From NCBI GenBank assembly GCA_011321895.1, contig DROK01000285.1:1-5732 (forward strand): a DNA stretch of 5,732 nucleotides, written 5' to 3'. The stretch comes from Thermodesulfatator atlanticus (GTDB taxonomy: Bacteria > Desulfobacterota > Thermodesulfobacteria > Thermodesulfobacteriales > Thermodesulfatatoraceae). Of this stretch, positions 1-5,732 are shown one piece after another (positions within the stretch are counted from its first letter, which is position 1; each line of letters opens with the position of its first letter). Made by a program: the position numbers and the translations under genes. Under the pieces are notes generated by a model. It was given only the letters and a program-made list of their open reading frames with translations, was not told the origin of the DNA and searched no databases.

Positions 1-6
1 CGGCCA

Positions 7-40
7 AATAAAAAGGGGAGGGTTTAACCCTCCCCTTTTA
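7..40 (-). terminator. Rho-independent terminator of the cytochrome-porin operon
   Basis: A near-perfect inverted repeat of 14 bp (11-24 with 26-39) forms a GC-rich stem, GGGGAGGG against CCCTCCCC, flanked by A/T tracts. On the minus strand the stem is followed by TTTTTATTT, a normal U tail. It starts about 20 bases after the TAA stop of the barrel gene. The A tract on the other side means it could also stop plus-strand transcription entering from the left. It marks the end of the operon, so no further cytochrome gene follows in the same transcription unit. Confidence 0.9.
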
Positions 41-59
41 AGTCCTATTTAGCTTCGGT

Positions 60-2396
60 TTAGAAGCGGTAGGTGATAAACCCGGTGAGCACGTAAGCAT
101 CGCCGTCGAGATCACCATAGACATACTCTTCGTCATCGTCAAAGTCAGAATACCAGTAGTTGAGGGTGACAGAGACGTTTTCCAGGATCTGATAGGTCGC
201 CTGGATCTCGAGCTCAAGCATCTGATAGTCAAGATCAGAATATTCATCGGCATTGTTCATGAGAATTGGGTTATAAGCTCCGATATAGGTTCCACTTGCG
301 TTGGTGATGGTAACGCTGGGCATGTGGGGTGAATCCATATCGGCCTCGGCCACGGTGTAGCTGAGCGTACCGGAGAAGTCGAGCTTAGGCATCGGGGTGG
401 CAGAAAGGCTGAGGTAGAAAACGTGGACCTCGTTTTCCCAATCAAGTTCGTCGTGCGCGGACCGAACCTGGTCCGACATAACGTGGCCACCTCACCCGTG
501 GTAGACGGCTGAGCAGAGCATACTCGTATACTGATCCCAGAAATAGTTATAACCGATATTGATCCCAATCTTTTCGTTGGGGATGAAATTCAGGTTGATT
601 CCACCCATAAAGGTATCCTGTTCCCAATCGTAACCGTCAGTGTTGTTGTTCTTAGCGTAGTGGTACTTGAGGTAGGCGTTCACACTCGCCTGAGCGTTGA
701 GGATGTAATCTACTTTAAGGCCCAGATCATGGGCGTACTCAGGTTGATTGGAGGTCTCCGCCTGGCGCCGGCCATAAACGACAAGGCTGTACCAAGAATC
801 TGACAGGTTGGGGACCGGCGTAAAATCTGAACCTCCGACGGTGGTAGCTATCGCTTCTTCAGGGCAAGCAGCGTGTTTGTAAGCGTAAGGATCGTTCACG
901 TAGAGGAAATTATAGTCTGCCTTTACTTTTAACCCGTGACGCGGCTTCCAGGTAGCCCCCAGCTTGAAAAGATGTTCGGTAGTGTCTTCGGTCACGTGGT
1001 GTTCTTCCGCGTTATCCCGGTCGGTGTATTCGAGCTCATATCCGAACCGGAACAGCCACTCCCGGCTATAGCGCCAAGACAGATCAGCGGCCAAGATAAA
1101 CTCGTCTTCATCGTACGCAGACTTACGTTCGAAATCAAAGTTAGTGGCGTCATTACCGTTTTCATCTACAATGGGAAAACCATAAGGCGGTAAATCAACA
1201 TAGACATCGTCTCCGTCCATATTGTGGTACTTAGCTTTCACCGTAAGGGTCATGTCTTTGCGGAAACGCCAGTGCCAGTTTCCGGTAAAGGCGGTGTAGT
1301 CCACCTCTAATTCTTTGCCAAAGTCACCGTAAAGGTTACCTACCCCGCCTTCAGCCTCGTCTGAGTTTTCGTTCTGGGCTTCAGAGTAAACGAAACCAAG
1401 GTTCAAGCTCTGGAAGGAAGAAATATCCCACTTGGCTTTAACAAGGTGCTGCCACTTTTCGGAGTCCGGCGTGCGGGCGAAGGGATATTCATCGCCGATA
1501 TTATCGTCACCGAATTCATAATTCAACGCCCCCGGCCCGGGGAAACCAGAAGCAGCGGGGTTTACGGTACCAAAAGGAGCAGGACCTTGATCGTTCAAAT
1601 AAACATGGCGCGGTACGTCGTCCCCACTGTTGAAACTGCGGTACATAAAGCTGTACTTAAGAGTCCACTGCCCGAGACGAGCCTCGATATAGGGAATGTA
1701 ATCGTTGGTGTACTCTTTGATGTGACGGGAATAAGCGGCCACGTGGCAGCTTGAACACTTAGAAAGGGTCCGGGCTTGATCCCAACCCCGGCGCTCTTCG
1801 AAGCGGTGTTTGAAACCGATCTGAATGCCGGGAAGGGCCGGGAGCCTGAGCACCGCCTCATTTGTCCAGAAGGAATGGCGGATGCCATATTTCTGGTGGG
1901 TTTCGTAACTGTCATGCCAGACTGCCGCCGAAGCCCCTTCGTATATCCCGTCCCCGTCTACGTCAGCCATGTCCGGATAAAGAGGGGAGGTCTGAGGCGT
2001 ATCAAAGGTACCACCGCGGTATTCGGTGGCCGTGGCCTGGAGGTTTTTCATCAGATCCCGATCCAGCCGGTGCCAGAAACGGCTAAAGGAGCTTTTTACC
2101 GAAAAGAGACGGCGGAAATCCAGGCTTCCGCTATATTCCTGGTCCTCCTTCTCAATGTATCTGCCTTCAAGGTTCAGGATAAAATCGTTTACATCGAGGC
2201 GAAACTTACCGCCCAGGTACCAGGAGGAATCCATATCTACCTGACTCTTATATTCGGCGGCCCGGTTAGGGGAGTCATCGTAGTCGTTAAGCGAGCCACC
2301 TACACTTACTTCTAGTTCAAAGGGTTTTTCCTCGGCCCAGGCCTGGCCTGCCAAGACCAGCCCCAGGACTACAAATAACAGAAGGAGTCTCTTCAT
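60..2396 (-). CDS. MtrB/PioB-like outer-membrane beta-barrel, candidate selenoprotein (in-frame TGA, Sec635)
   Basis: Predicted outer-membrane porin that would hold the neighbouring decaheme cytochrome and let electrons cross the outer membrane. Residues 1-21 are a signal peptide (basic start, Leu/Val-rich core, cleavage after AQAWA-type site). The rest shows alternating aromatic/hydrophobic strands with Asp/Asn-rich turns and ends in YRF, the C-terminal aromatic expected for barrel assembly. A CSSCH motif lies at 214-218. The frame has one TGA at 492-494, after which it continues without a stop to TAA at 60-62. The joined product is 778 residues with Sec at 635. A SECIS-like hairpin follows the TGA and a tRNA-Sec gene lies 1.4 kb upstream. 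ATG 2396 is chosen because AGGAGGT (2403-2409) precedes it by 6 bases; an in-frame ATG at 2438 would add 14 basic residues. Alternatives are a nonsense-mutated pseudogene or restart at ATG 479. Family assignment rests on the DmsE/MtrA-type partner and general barrel character. Confidence 0.75.
449..494 (-). promoter_or_regulatory. Candidate bacterial SECIS element directly after the in-frame TGA
   Basis: Read on the minus strand, TGA (494-492) is followed after 22 bases by an apical loop AGGUUC (469-464), closed by C-GGACC (475-470) paired with GGUCC-G (463-458), six perfect pairs. A lower helix of four pairs joins CGUU (483-480) with GACG (452-449) across an internal loop. Bacterial SECIS elements are known to lie just 3' of the UGA with a short upper stem and a small loop that has G in its first two positions. 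The E. coli fdhF loop, as I recall it, is AGGUCU. The fit is good, but short hairpins also occur by chance. Confidence 0.65.
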
Positions 2397-2402
2397 CCCC
2401 AC

Positions 2403-2409
2403 ACCTCCT
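2403..2409 (-). promoter_or_regulatory. Strong ribosome binding site that sets the porin start
   Basis: AGGAGGT on the minus strand lies 6 bases before the ATG at 2396-2394. It favours that start over the in-frame ATG at 2438-2436, which has only a GAGGTG upstream. The chosen start gives a clean signal peptide. Confidence 0.7.
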
Positions 2410-2451
2410 ACAAAGTGTTTTTTTCGTCTCTTAGCCATGGCACACCTCATC

Positions 2452-3480
2452 CTATCTGGTGAGCTTCTTGCCCTGACCAGGGATCGTCTGAGACGGGAAG
2501 TCTGAACCATGGACATACTGGTGGCACTGGGTGCACTTGGTCAAGAAGCTCTTCTGCCAGCCTTCGTGGGCTGACTTGATATTAGGCGGAGACGGATAGC
2601 GCCAATCAAGACCCACGGGGTATCCATTCGGGTTAAAACCATGTTCCATATCAGGATCATTGAACCTCGTAGCGTGGAAGTGGACCTCGTGACACTGCAT
2701 ACAGAGGAAAGGTTCGTTTTGTTTGAGAAGATTGTTGGCCACCGTGCCGTGCGGATCATGACAAATGGTGCAGTCTTCAATCACCGGTTCGTGCTCGAAA
2801 ACAAAAGGTCCCTGGTAACGGGTATGACAGGTAAGACAGAGGTCATTCAGCCGCTCTTCGGTGCGGAGCATCCCGGCGATGGGGTTACCGGTACCGTGCG
2901 GGTTGTGGCAATCGGTACAGCTCATTTGCCCGTCTTTTACCGGGTGGCGGGAGATGAAGTACATCTTGGCCTGAACATCCCGGTGACACTTGCTGCAAAG
3001 CTCAAACTCCTTGGCCGCCAAAAGTTGCGGGTTGGGATTGTGGTGAACGCGATGGCAGTCCGTGCAGGCGACGTCATTTTCGGCGTGTTCTGAACCAAGC
3101 CAATGCATGGTTTCCCCGCCCTGATGGCAGGTGAGACAGACCGCTGAAGCCTCTTCGCCTTCAAGCCCCTCTTCGCCAAAACGCAAAATCTTTTCCGTAT
3201 CTCCCCCTTCGTCTACGTGGGCAGAACCCGGACCATGACAACCTTCACAACCTACCTGATAACCAGGCACTTCATACGAAGCCAGCCGCAGGTGCACGTT
3301 GGTTTTAGCCTCGGCTGCCATGTCTTCATGGCACTCGAGGCACGCCTCTGAACCCAGGTATTCCGCCCCAGGCGCCACCTCCGGGGGCTTGATTACCCGG
3401 GCCCGCTTCTCGGCGAGCTCCTGGGTGCAGCCTACGGCCAACACCAAAAATAAAGACAACCACCAAAACCGTTTAACCAT
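2452..3480 (-). CDS. Decaheme c-type cytochrome, DmsE/MtrA family, predicted lipoprotein
   Basis: Periplasmic or membrane-anchored electron carrier expected to receive electrons from the inner membrane or periplasm and pass them through the barrel encoded by the next gene. The 342-residue product has exactly ten CXXCH heme motifs, starting at residues 47, 78, 115, 139, 162, 188, 215, 237, 260 and 316, with many extra His residues that could serve as distal ligands. This is the count and size typical of DmsE/MtrA cytochromes. The N-terminus is a short basic and hydrophobic signal ending in LAVGC, so Cys18 is a probable lipid-attachment site; Ala at the -3 position of the lipobox is less usual. 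ATG 3480 is preferred because AGGAGGT (3485-3491) lies 4 bases before it; a GTG two codons upstream overlaps that site. The porin gene begins 55 bases after the stop, so the two form an operon. Electron acceptor and direction are not shown by the sequence. Confidence 0.93.
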   Translation of the reverse strand: MVKRFWWLSLFLVLAVGCTQELAEKRARVIKPPEVAPGAEYLGSEACLECHEDMAAEAKTNVHLRLASYEVPGYQVGCEGCHGPGSAHVDEGGDTEKILRFGEEGLEGEEASAVCLTCHQGGETMHWLGSEHAENDVACTDCHRVHHNPNPQLLAAKEFELCSKCHRDVQAKMYFISRHPVKDGQMSCTDCHNPHGTGNPIAGMLRTEERLNDLCLTCHTRYQGPFVFEHEPVIEDCTICHDPHGTVANNLLKQNEPFLCMQCHEVHFHATRFNDPDMEHGFNPNGYPVGLDWRYPSPPNIKSAHEGWQKSFLTKCTQCHQYVHGSDFPSQTIPGQGKKLTR

Positions 3481-3529
3481 AGCCACCTCCTCGCAGAATT
3501 TGACCTTCCTCCCGATTAGTTTTCGTAGC

Positions 3530-3558
3530 TATTTAGCAATTCCTTGAATGGCAATCAA
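3530..3558 (-). promoter_or_regulatory. Promoter candidate for the cytochrome-porin operon
   Basis: On the minus strand TTGATT (3558-3553) and TAAATA (3535-3530) are separated by 17 bases. A TGC directly before the second hexamer gives an extended -10. The pair lies about 50 bases upstream of the decaheme start. Matches to the sigma-70 consensus are moderate (4/6 and 3/6), and the AT-rich spacer makes chance matches likely. Confidence 0.35.
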
Positions 3559-3670
3559 AAGCGGTTTTTTAAAAAAATTTTGAATATGAGGTGATGGCCA
3601 GGAATAATAGAGAAAACGTCGAGGCTTAGACTAACAACCTCGCTATAGGTGGGAATAGAAAACGAAAGAA

Positions 3671-3742
3671 CAGCAGTATTTTTAGACCTATTTATTCTTA
3701 TTTATTGTTAAGTTTTACTGAATCTATTCTTAAATACTGCTG
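3671..3742. repeat. 72-bp element bounded by 11-bp perfect inverted repeats
   Basis: CAGCAGTATTT at 3671-3681 is mirrored by AAATACTGCTG at 3732-3742, enclosing 50 AT-rich bases. A further TAGA/TCTA pairing is possible inside. No coding potential and no obvious target-site duplication can be seen. It could be a large hairpin in RNA, a palindromic regulator site or a remnant of a small mobile element. It sits in the otherwise gene-free stretch 3481-3854 between the stable RNAs and the cytochrome operon. Confidence 0.5.
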
Positions 3743-3811
3743 AAAGTTACTAAGACAAAAAGCTACTTTCTGACTAGGAATTCTCAAAATAGCGAACGCA
3801 AAAGGATATGC

Positions 3812-3848
3812 AAAATTGGCGGCGAAGCTAAACTATCGCGAGAGCCAA
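3812..3848 (-). terminator. Weak terminator candidate after selC
   Basis: On the minus strand TTGGC (3848-3844) pairs with GCCAA (3820-3816). An inner GCGA/TCGC helix sits inside it and TTTTGC follows. The hairpin begins about seven bases after the CCA end of tRNA-Sec. The stem is interrupted and the U run short, so it is only a plausible end of the stable-RNA transcript. Confidence 0.35.
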
Positions 3849-3854
3849 CGAAAA

Positions 3855-3950
3855 TGGCGGAAGCGCATGGGAATCGAACCCACCCACCGCCGTCTCCGAC
3901 GGTGCACCGGGTTTGAAGCCCGGGGGGGCCACCAGGCCCCTGGCGCTTCC
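3855..3950 (-). tRNA. selC: tRNA-Sec (anticodon UCA)
   Basis: This 96-base gene encodes the tRNA that inserts selenocysteine at UGA codons; it is charged with serine by SerRS, then converted by SelA and delivered by SelB. The acceptor stem has 8 bp (GGAAGCGC with GCGCTTCC), followed by G73 and an encoded CCA (3857-3855). The D stem has 6 bp with a four-base loop (GGGGCC-TGGT-GGCCCC). The anticodon arm is CCGGG-CTTCAAA-CCCGG, with UCA at 3914-3916. A long extra arm contains CCGTC-GGA-GACGG, and the T arm is GTGGG-TTCGATT-CCCAT. The 8+5 bp acceptor/T helix and the extended D stem distinguish it from a tRNA-Ser or a UGA suppressor. It begins about 6 bases after the SRP RNA end, so both are probably cut from one precursor. 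Confidence 0.95.
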
Positions 3951-3956
3951 GCTGGC

Positions 3957-4058
<102 letters not shown>

Positions 4059-4106
4059 ATCGTATTGGGCTTATCTTAACGAAATTTCCGCTTTTGGGAA
4101 GAGAAC

Positions 4107-4200
4107 TGGCGGAGGGGGTGGGATTCGAACCCACGGTGCGGGGTTTAGCCCGCACACACGATTTCCAGTCGTGCCCCTTCGGCCGCTCGGGCACCCCTCC
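4107..4200 (-). tRNA. tRNA-Ser (anticodon GGA)
   Basis: The 94-base gene has the acceptor stem GGAGGGG/CCCCTCC, a G discriminator and an encoded CCA (4109-4107). The anticodon arm CACGA-CTGGAAA-TCGTG places GGA at 4164-4166, reading UCC and UCU. A long variable arm (type II tRNA) and the T-arm sequence TTCGAATCC support serine identity. Promoter-like sequence lies directly upstream. Confidence 0.96.
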
Positions 4201-4211
4201 TACAGGCAAGC

Positions 4212-4240
4212 ATTTTAATGGGTAATTTGACCCACCACAA
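4212..4240 (-). promoter_or_regulatory. Promoter candidate for tRNA-Ser(GGA)-ffs-selC
   Basis: On the minus strand TTGTGG (4240-4235) and TAAAAT (4217-4212) are 17 bases apart. The second hexamer matches TATAAT at 5 of 6 positions and lies 11 bases before the tRNA 5' end. The first matches TTGACA at only 3 of 6. It could give the stable RNAs transcription independent of the upstream protein genes. Confidence 0.45.
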
Positions 4241-4249
4241 GACACAAAT

Positions 4250-4340
4250 TGGCGGAGGGGGAGGGATTCGAACCCCCGGAGGGCCAAAGGCCCTCAGCGG
4301 CTTTCGAGGCCGCCCCCTTCGACCACTCGGGCACCCCTCC
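4250..4340 (-). tRNA. tRNA-Ser (anticodon CGA)
   Basis: The 91-base gene has the same acceptor stem as its neighbour (GGAGGGG/CCCCTCC), a G discriminator and an encoded CCA (4252-4250). The anticodon arm GCGGC-CTCGAAA-GCCGC places CGA at 4304-4306, reading UCG. The extra arm GAGGGCC-TTT-GGCCCTC is a strong hairpin typical of tRNA-Ser. Its first base is the last base of the tadA TAG stop codon, so it is probably processed out of the tadA message. Confidence 0.96.
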
Positions 4341-4795
4341 TAACGCTTTTCTTTAAAGAAATTTTTTAAAAGAGCAACCGCTTCTTCCGCTAAAACCCCA
4401 CCGGTTACTTCCAAGCGGTGGTTTAAACGCTCATCGTTTACAATATTATACACCGAGCCACAAGCACCTGCTTTAGGGTCAAAAGCCCCGAAGACCAGCC
4501 GTCTTACCCGAGCATAAACTAAAGCACCCGCACACATCGGGCAAGGTTCAAGGGTGACGTAAAGGGTGGTCCCTAAAAGGCGATAGTTCTTCAGTTGGCG
4601 GGCCCCTTCACGCAGGGCGATGATTTCTGCGTGCGCCGTAGGGTCACAGAGCGAGATGGGGCGGTTGAAAGCCTCGGCGAGGATCTTACCTTCCGCACTT
4701 ACCAGAACAGCCCCCACCGGCACTTCGCCGGAAAGGGCGGCCTTTTCCGCCAGAGAAAGGGCACGCCTCATAAATTCTTCATCTCTGGGAGACAA
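4340..4795 (-). CDS. tadA: tRNA-specific adenosine-34 deaminase
   Basis: TadA converts A34 to inosine in the wobble position of tRNA-Arg(ACG), allowing one tRNA to read three CGN codons. The 151-residue product has the full zinc-deaminase signature: H55-A-E57 (zinc ligand and proton shuttle) and PCPMC with ligands C85 and C88. Length and the N-terminal helix before EVPVGAVLV fit bacterial TadA. The start is taken as TTG 4795, with AAGGAGG (4804-4810) 8 bases upstream; this overlaps the end of the UbiA gene by 17 bases, implying coupled translation. Another TTG at 4819 lacks such a site, and ATG 4771 would cut the first helix. Confidence 0.93.
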   Translation of the reverse strand: MSPRDEEFMRRALSLAEKAALSGEVPVGAVLVSAEGKILAEAFNRPISLCDPTAHAEIIALREGARQLKNYRLLGTTLYVTLEPCPMCAGALVYARVRRLVFGAFDPKAGACGSVYNIVNDERLNHRLEVTGGVLAEEAVALLKNFFKEKR

Positions 4796-5732
4796 GGCGG
4801 CTGCCTCCTTCGGCCACAAGCAAAGACAAGGCCGTAATCACAGGAAGCCCCTCGGCCAGGACCTCAAGATAGAAGTTCCGGCCAAGCAATTCCTTTTCGT
4901 ACTGATGGAGGACAAAATAGACGTACGCCACCACCAAGAACAAGGCCGCGTAAGGGGGAGGGAAAGCCCTGCTCACAAGGCCTCCCAACACCAAAAGACC
5001 CAAGATAAACCACATTCCCTTAAGCACCCAGAAGGTCTTTTCTTTCCCCAAAAAGACGGGTAGGGTCTCTTTGCCCACAAAACCATCTCCTTGCAGTTCG
5101 AGCAGTTCCAGGAAGACCGCCCGCATAAAGGCAATGATAAAAACCAGCCCGCCCAGCCAGTTTAAGACCGGCTGATAGGAAAAGACAAAAGCCGGCAGGA
5201 GGATCATAGCAGCCCACCAGCCAAGCGCGATAAAAAGGCTCCTGGCCCCGGGAATGCGCTGGACCGGAGAGAAATGATCGTTGCGCCCGAAGACGGGAAG
5301 GCTATAAACGATGCTCGTCAACACCAAGAACAGGAGGAGCAAAAAAACCGGCACGCCATAACTGAGAGAAATCCCCAAAGCCAACAGATAAGTGGCCGCC
5401 GTAAGCAAAGAGAATATCTTGCGGTTCTTTTCCAAAAATCTGGCCCGGAAGGGATCATTTAAACGCAAAGATTTGAGATCGACCAGGCGGTTGACGGTAT
5501 GGGCCGCAAATAAAAAAAGCGAAATCATGAGTACCAGAGGCCACTGCCAGGGGAAACCGGCGGCCCACAAAACCGCCCCGCTCAAAGAGGCCGCCCCCAA
5601 AGCCAGGGCCAGATTGCTCTCAAAAAGGAAACGCAAAACCTTGCGCCCTACCCGCCAGATGGCGGCTTCGTAAGGAGAAGGGAGTTCCTCCAACGTCCGA
5701 ACCACCTGGTTGATTACCCAGTTGGGGGTGGA
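4779..5732 (-). CDS. UbiA-superfamily prenyltransferase, 5' end outside the window; possible fusion to the IspH C-terminus
   Basis: Integral membrane enzyme expected to join an isoprenoid chain to an aromatic or other acceptor, most simply in quinone synthesis. Within the 317 visible residues the first Asp-rich motif is N81-R-L-V-D85 followed by N92-D93-P-F-R. The second is E212-L-Q-G-D216 followed by G220-K-E-T-L-P-V. In the second motif the first acidic residue is Glu, not Asp. About eight or nine hydrophobic segments fit the family. The frame is open to the window edge. The nine codons before the first GTG (5705) read STPNWVINQ and continue as VVRTLEEL, which matches my memory of the IspH C-terminal segment (GASTPxWxIxxVV). 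No Shine-Dalgarno site precedes the GTG. The visible part may therefore be the C-terminal domain of an IspH-UbiA protein. The prenyl acceptor cannot be told from the sequence. Confidence 0.85.
   Translation of the reverse strand, partial: STPNWVINQVVRTLEELPSPYEAAIWRVGRKVLRFLFESNLALALGAASLSGAVLWAAGFPWQWPLVLMISLFLFAAHTVNRLVDLKSLRLNDPFRARFLEKNRKIFSLLTAATYLLALGISLSYGVPVFLLLLFLVLTSIVYSLPVFGRNDHFSPVQRIPGARSLFIALGWWAAMILLPAFVFSYQPVLNWLGGLVFIIAFMRAVFLELLELQGDGFVGKETLPVFLGKEKTFWVLKGMWFILGLLVLGGLVSRAFPPPYAALFLVVAYVYFVLHQYEKELLGRNFYLEVLAEGLPVITALSLLVAEGGSRLVSQR

Noticed and set aside
60..479. Separate 139-residue protein starting at ATG 479
   Set aside because: It is the in-frame continuation of the barrel, lacks a signal peptide and would be a fragment of a porin. 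A GAGGTGG nine bases before the ATG makes restart possible, but the SECIS-like hairpin and selC favour readthrough.
1940..1965. DVDGDG segment of the porin as an EF-hand calcium site
   Set aside because: The loop lacks the acidic residue at position 12 of an EF-hand. Asp-rich turns are common in barrel proteins.
1776..2315. Plus-strand open frame of 179 codons
   Set aside because: It is the antisense shadow of the porin gene, with no start site or recognisable domain.
492..2396. Truncated 634-residue porin or pseudogene made by a nonsense mutation
   Set aside because: The part after the TGA shows no decay: no second stop, no frameshift, and an intact C-terminal aromatic. It cannot be fully excluded without homologues.
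3620..3642. Small hairpin CGAGG/CCTCG in the spacer
   Set aside because: Only five pairs with a 13-base loop and no T tract; expected by chance.
4059..4106. Promoter directly before ffs (TAAGAT at 4078-4073, minus strand)
   Set aside because: No acceptable -35 sequence lies 16-18 bases upstream, and the promoter before tRNA-Ser(GGA) can serve ffs.

Overview
All supported genes lie on the minus strand, so the reading order runs from the right edge of the window to the left. The window suggests an anaerobic, respiring, Gram-negative bacterium. It has a multiheme cytochrome and outer-membrane beta-barrel pair of the porin-cytochrome type, a selenocysteine tRNA, and a UbiA-type prenyltransferase that would fit quinone synthesis. 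Base composition, the TadA sequence and the cytochrome pair would suit a Desulfobacterota or Thermodesulfobacteriota-like organism. That placement is an impression, not a result.

Right part (4340-5732): a membrane prenyltransferase of the UbiA superfamily (4779-5732, open at the window edge) overlaps the tRNA adenosine deaminase gene tadA (4340-4795). The frame upstream of the UbiA domain stays open to the edge. It encodes STPNWVINQVV, which closely resembles the C-terminal end of IspH, so this may be the end of an IspH-UbiA fusion.

Middle part (3855-4340): a dense stable-RNA cluster. In transcription order it holds tRNA-Ser(CGA), which begins on the last base of the tadA stop codon, then tRNA-Ser(GGA) with its own promoter-like sequence, the small SRP RNA (ffs), and, only a few bases later, tRNA-Sec (selC). 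The last has anticodon UCA, an 8-bp acceptor stem, a 6-bp D stem and a long extra arm. About 375 bases of mostly AT-rich spacer follow, holding a weak terminator candidate, a 72-bp inverted-repeat element and a promoter candidate.

Left part (1-3480): a two-gene operon. The first gene (2452-3480) is a ten-heme c-type cytochrome of the DmsE/MtrA type with a lipobox. The second (60-2396) is an MtrB/PioB-like outer-membrane beta-barrel of 778 residues if a single in-frame TGA at 492-494 is read through. The 139 codons after it, counted from the first ATG, are in the same frame, keep barrel character and end in a C-terminal Phe. A stem-loop with an AGGUUC apical loop lies 22 bases after the TGA, as in bacterial SECIS elements. 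A strong bidirectional terminator (7-40) closes the operon.

The main result is that the TGA, the SECIS-like hairpin and a tRNA-Sec gene lie together in less than 4 kb. I read this as a selenocysteine-containing outer-membrane porin of an electron-transfer conduit, with Sec at residue 635 in a Cys-His-Sec-His cluster (C628, H633, U635, H638). The selenoprotein reading is an inference, but several independent features support it.
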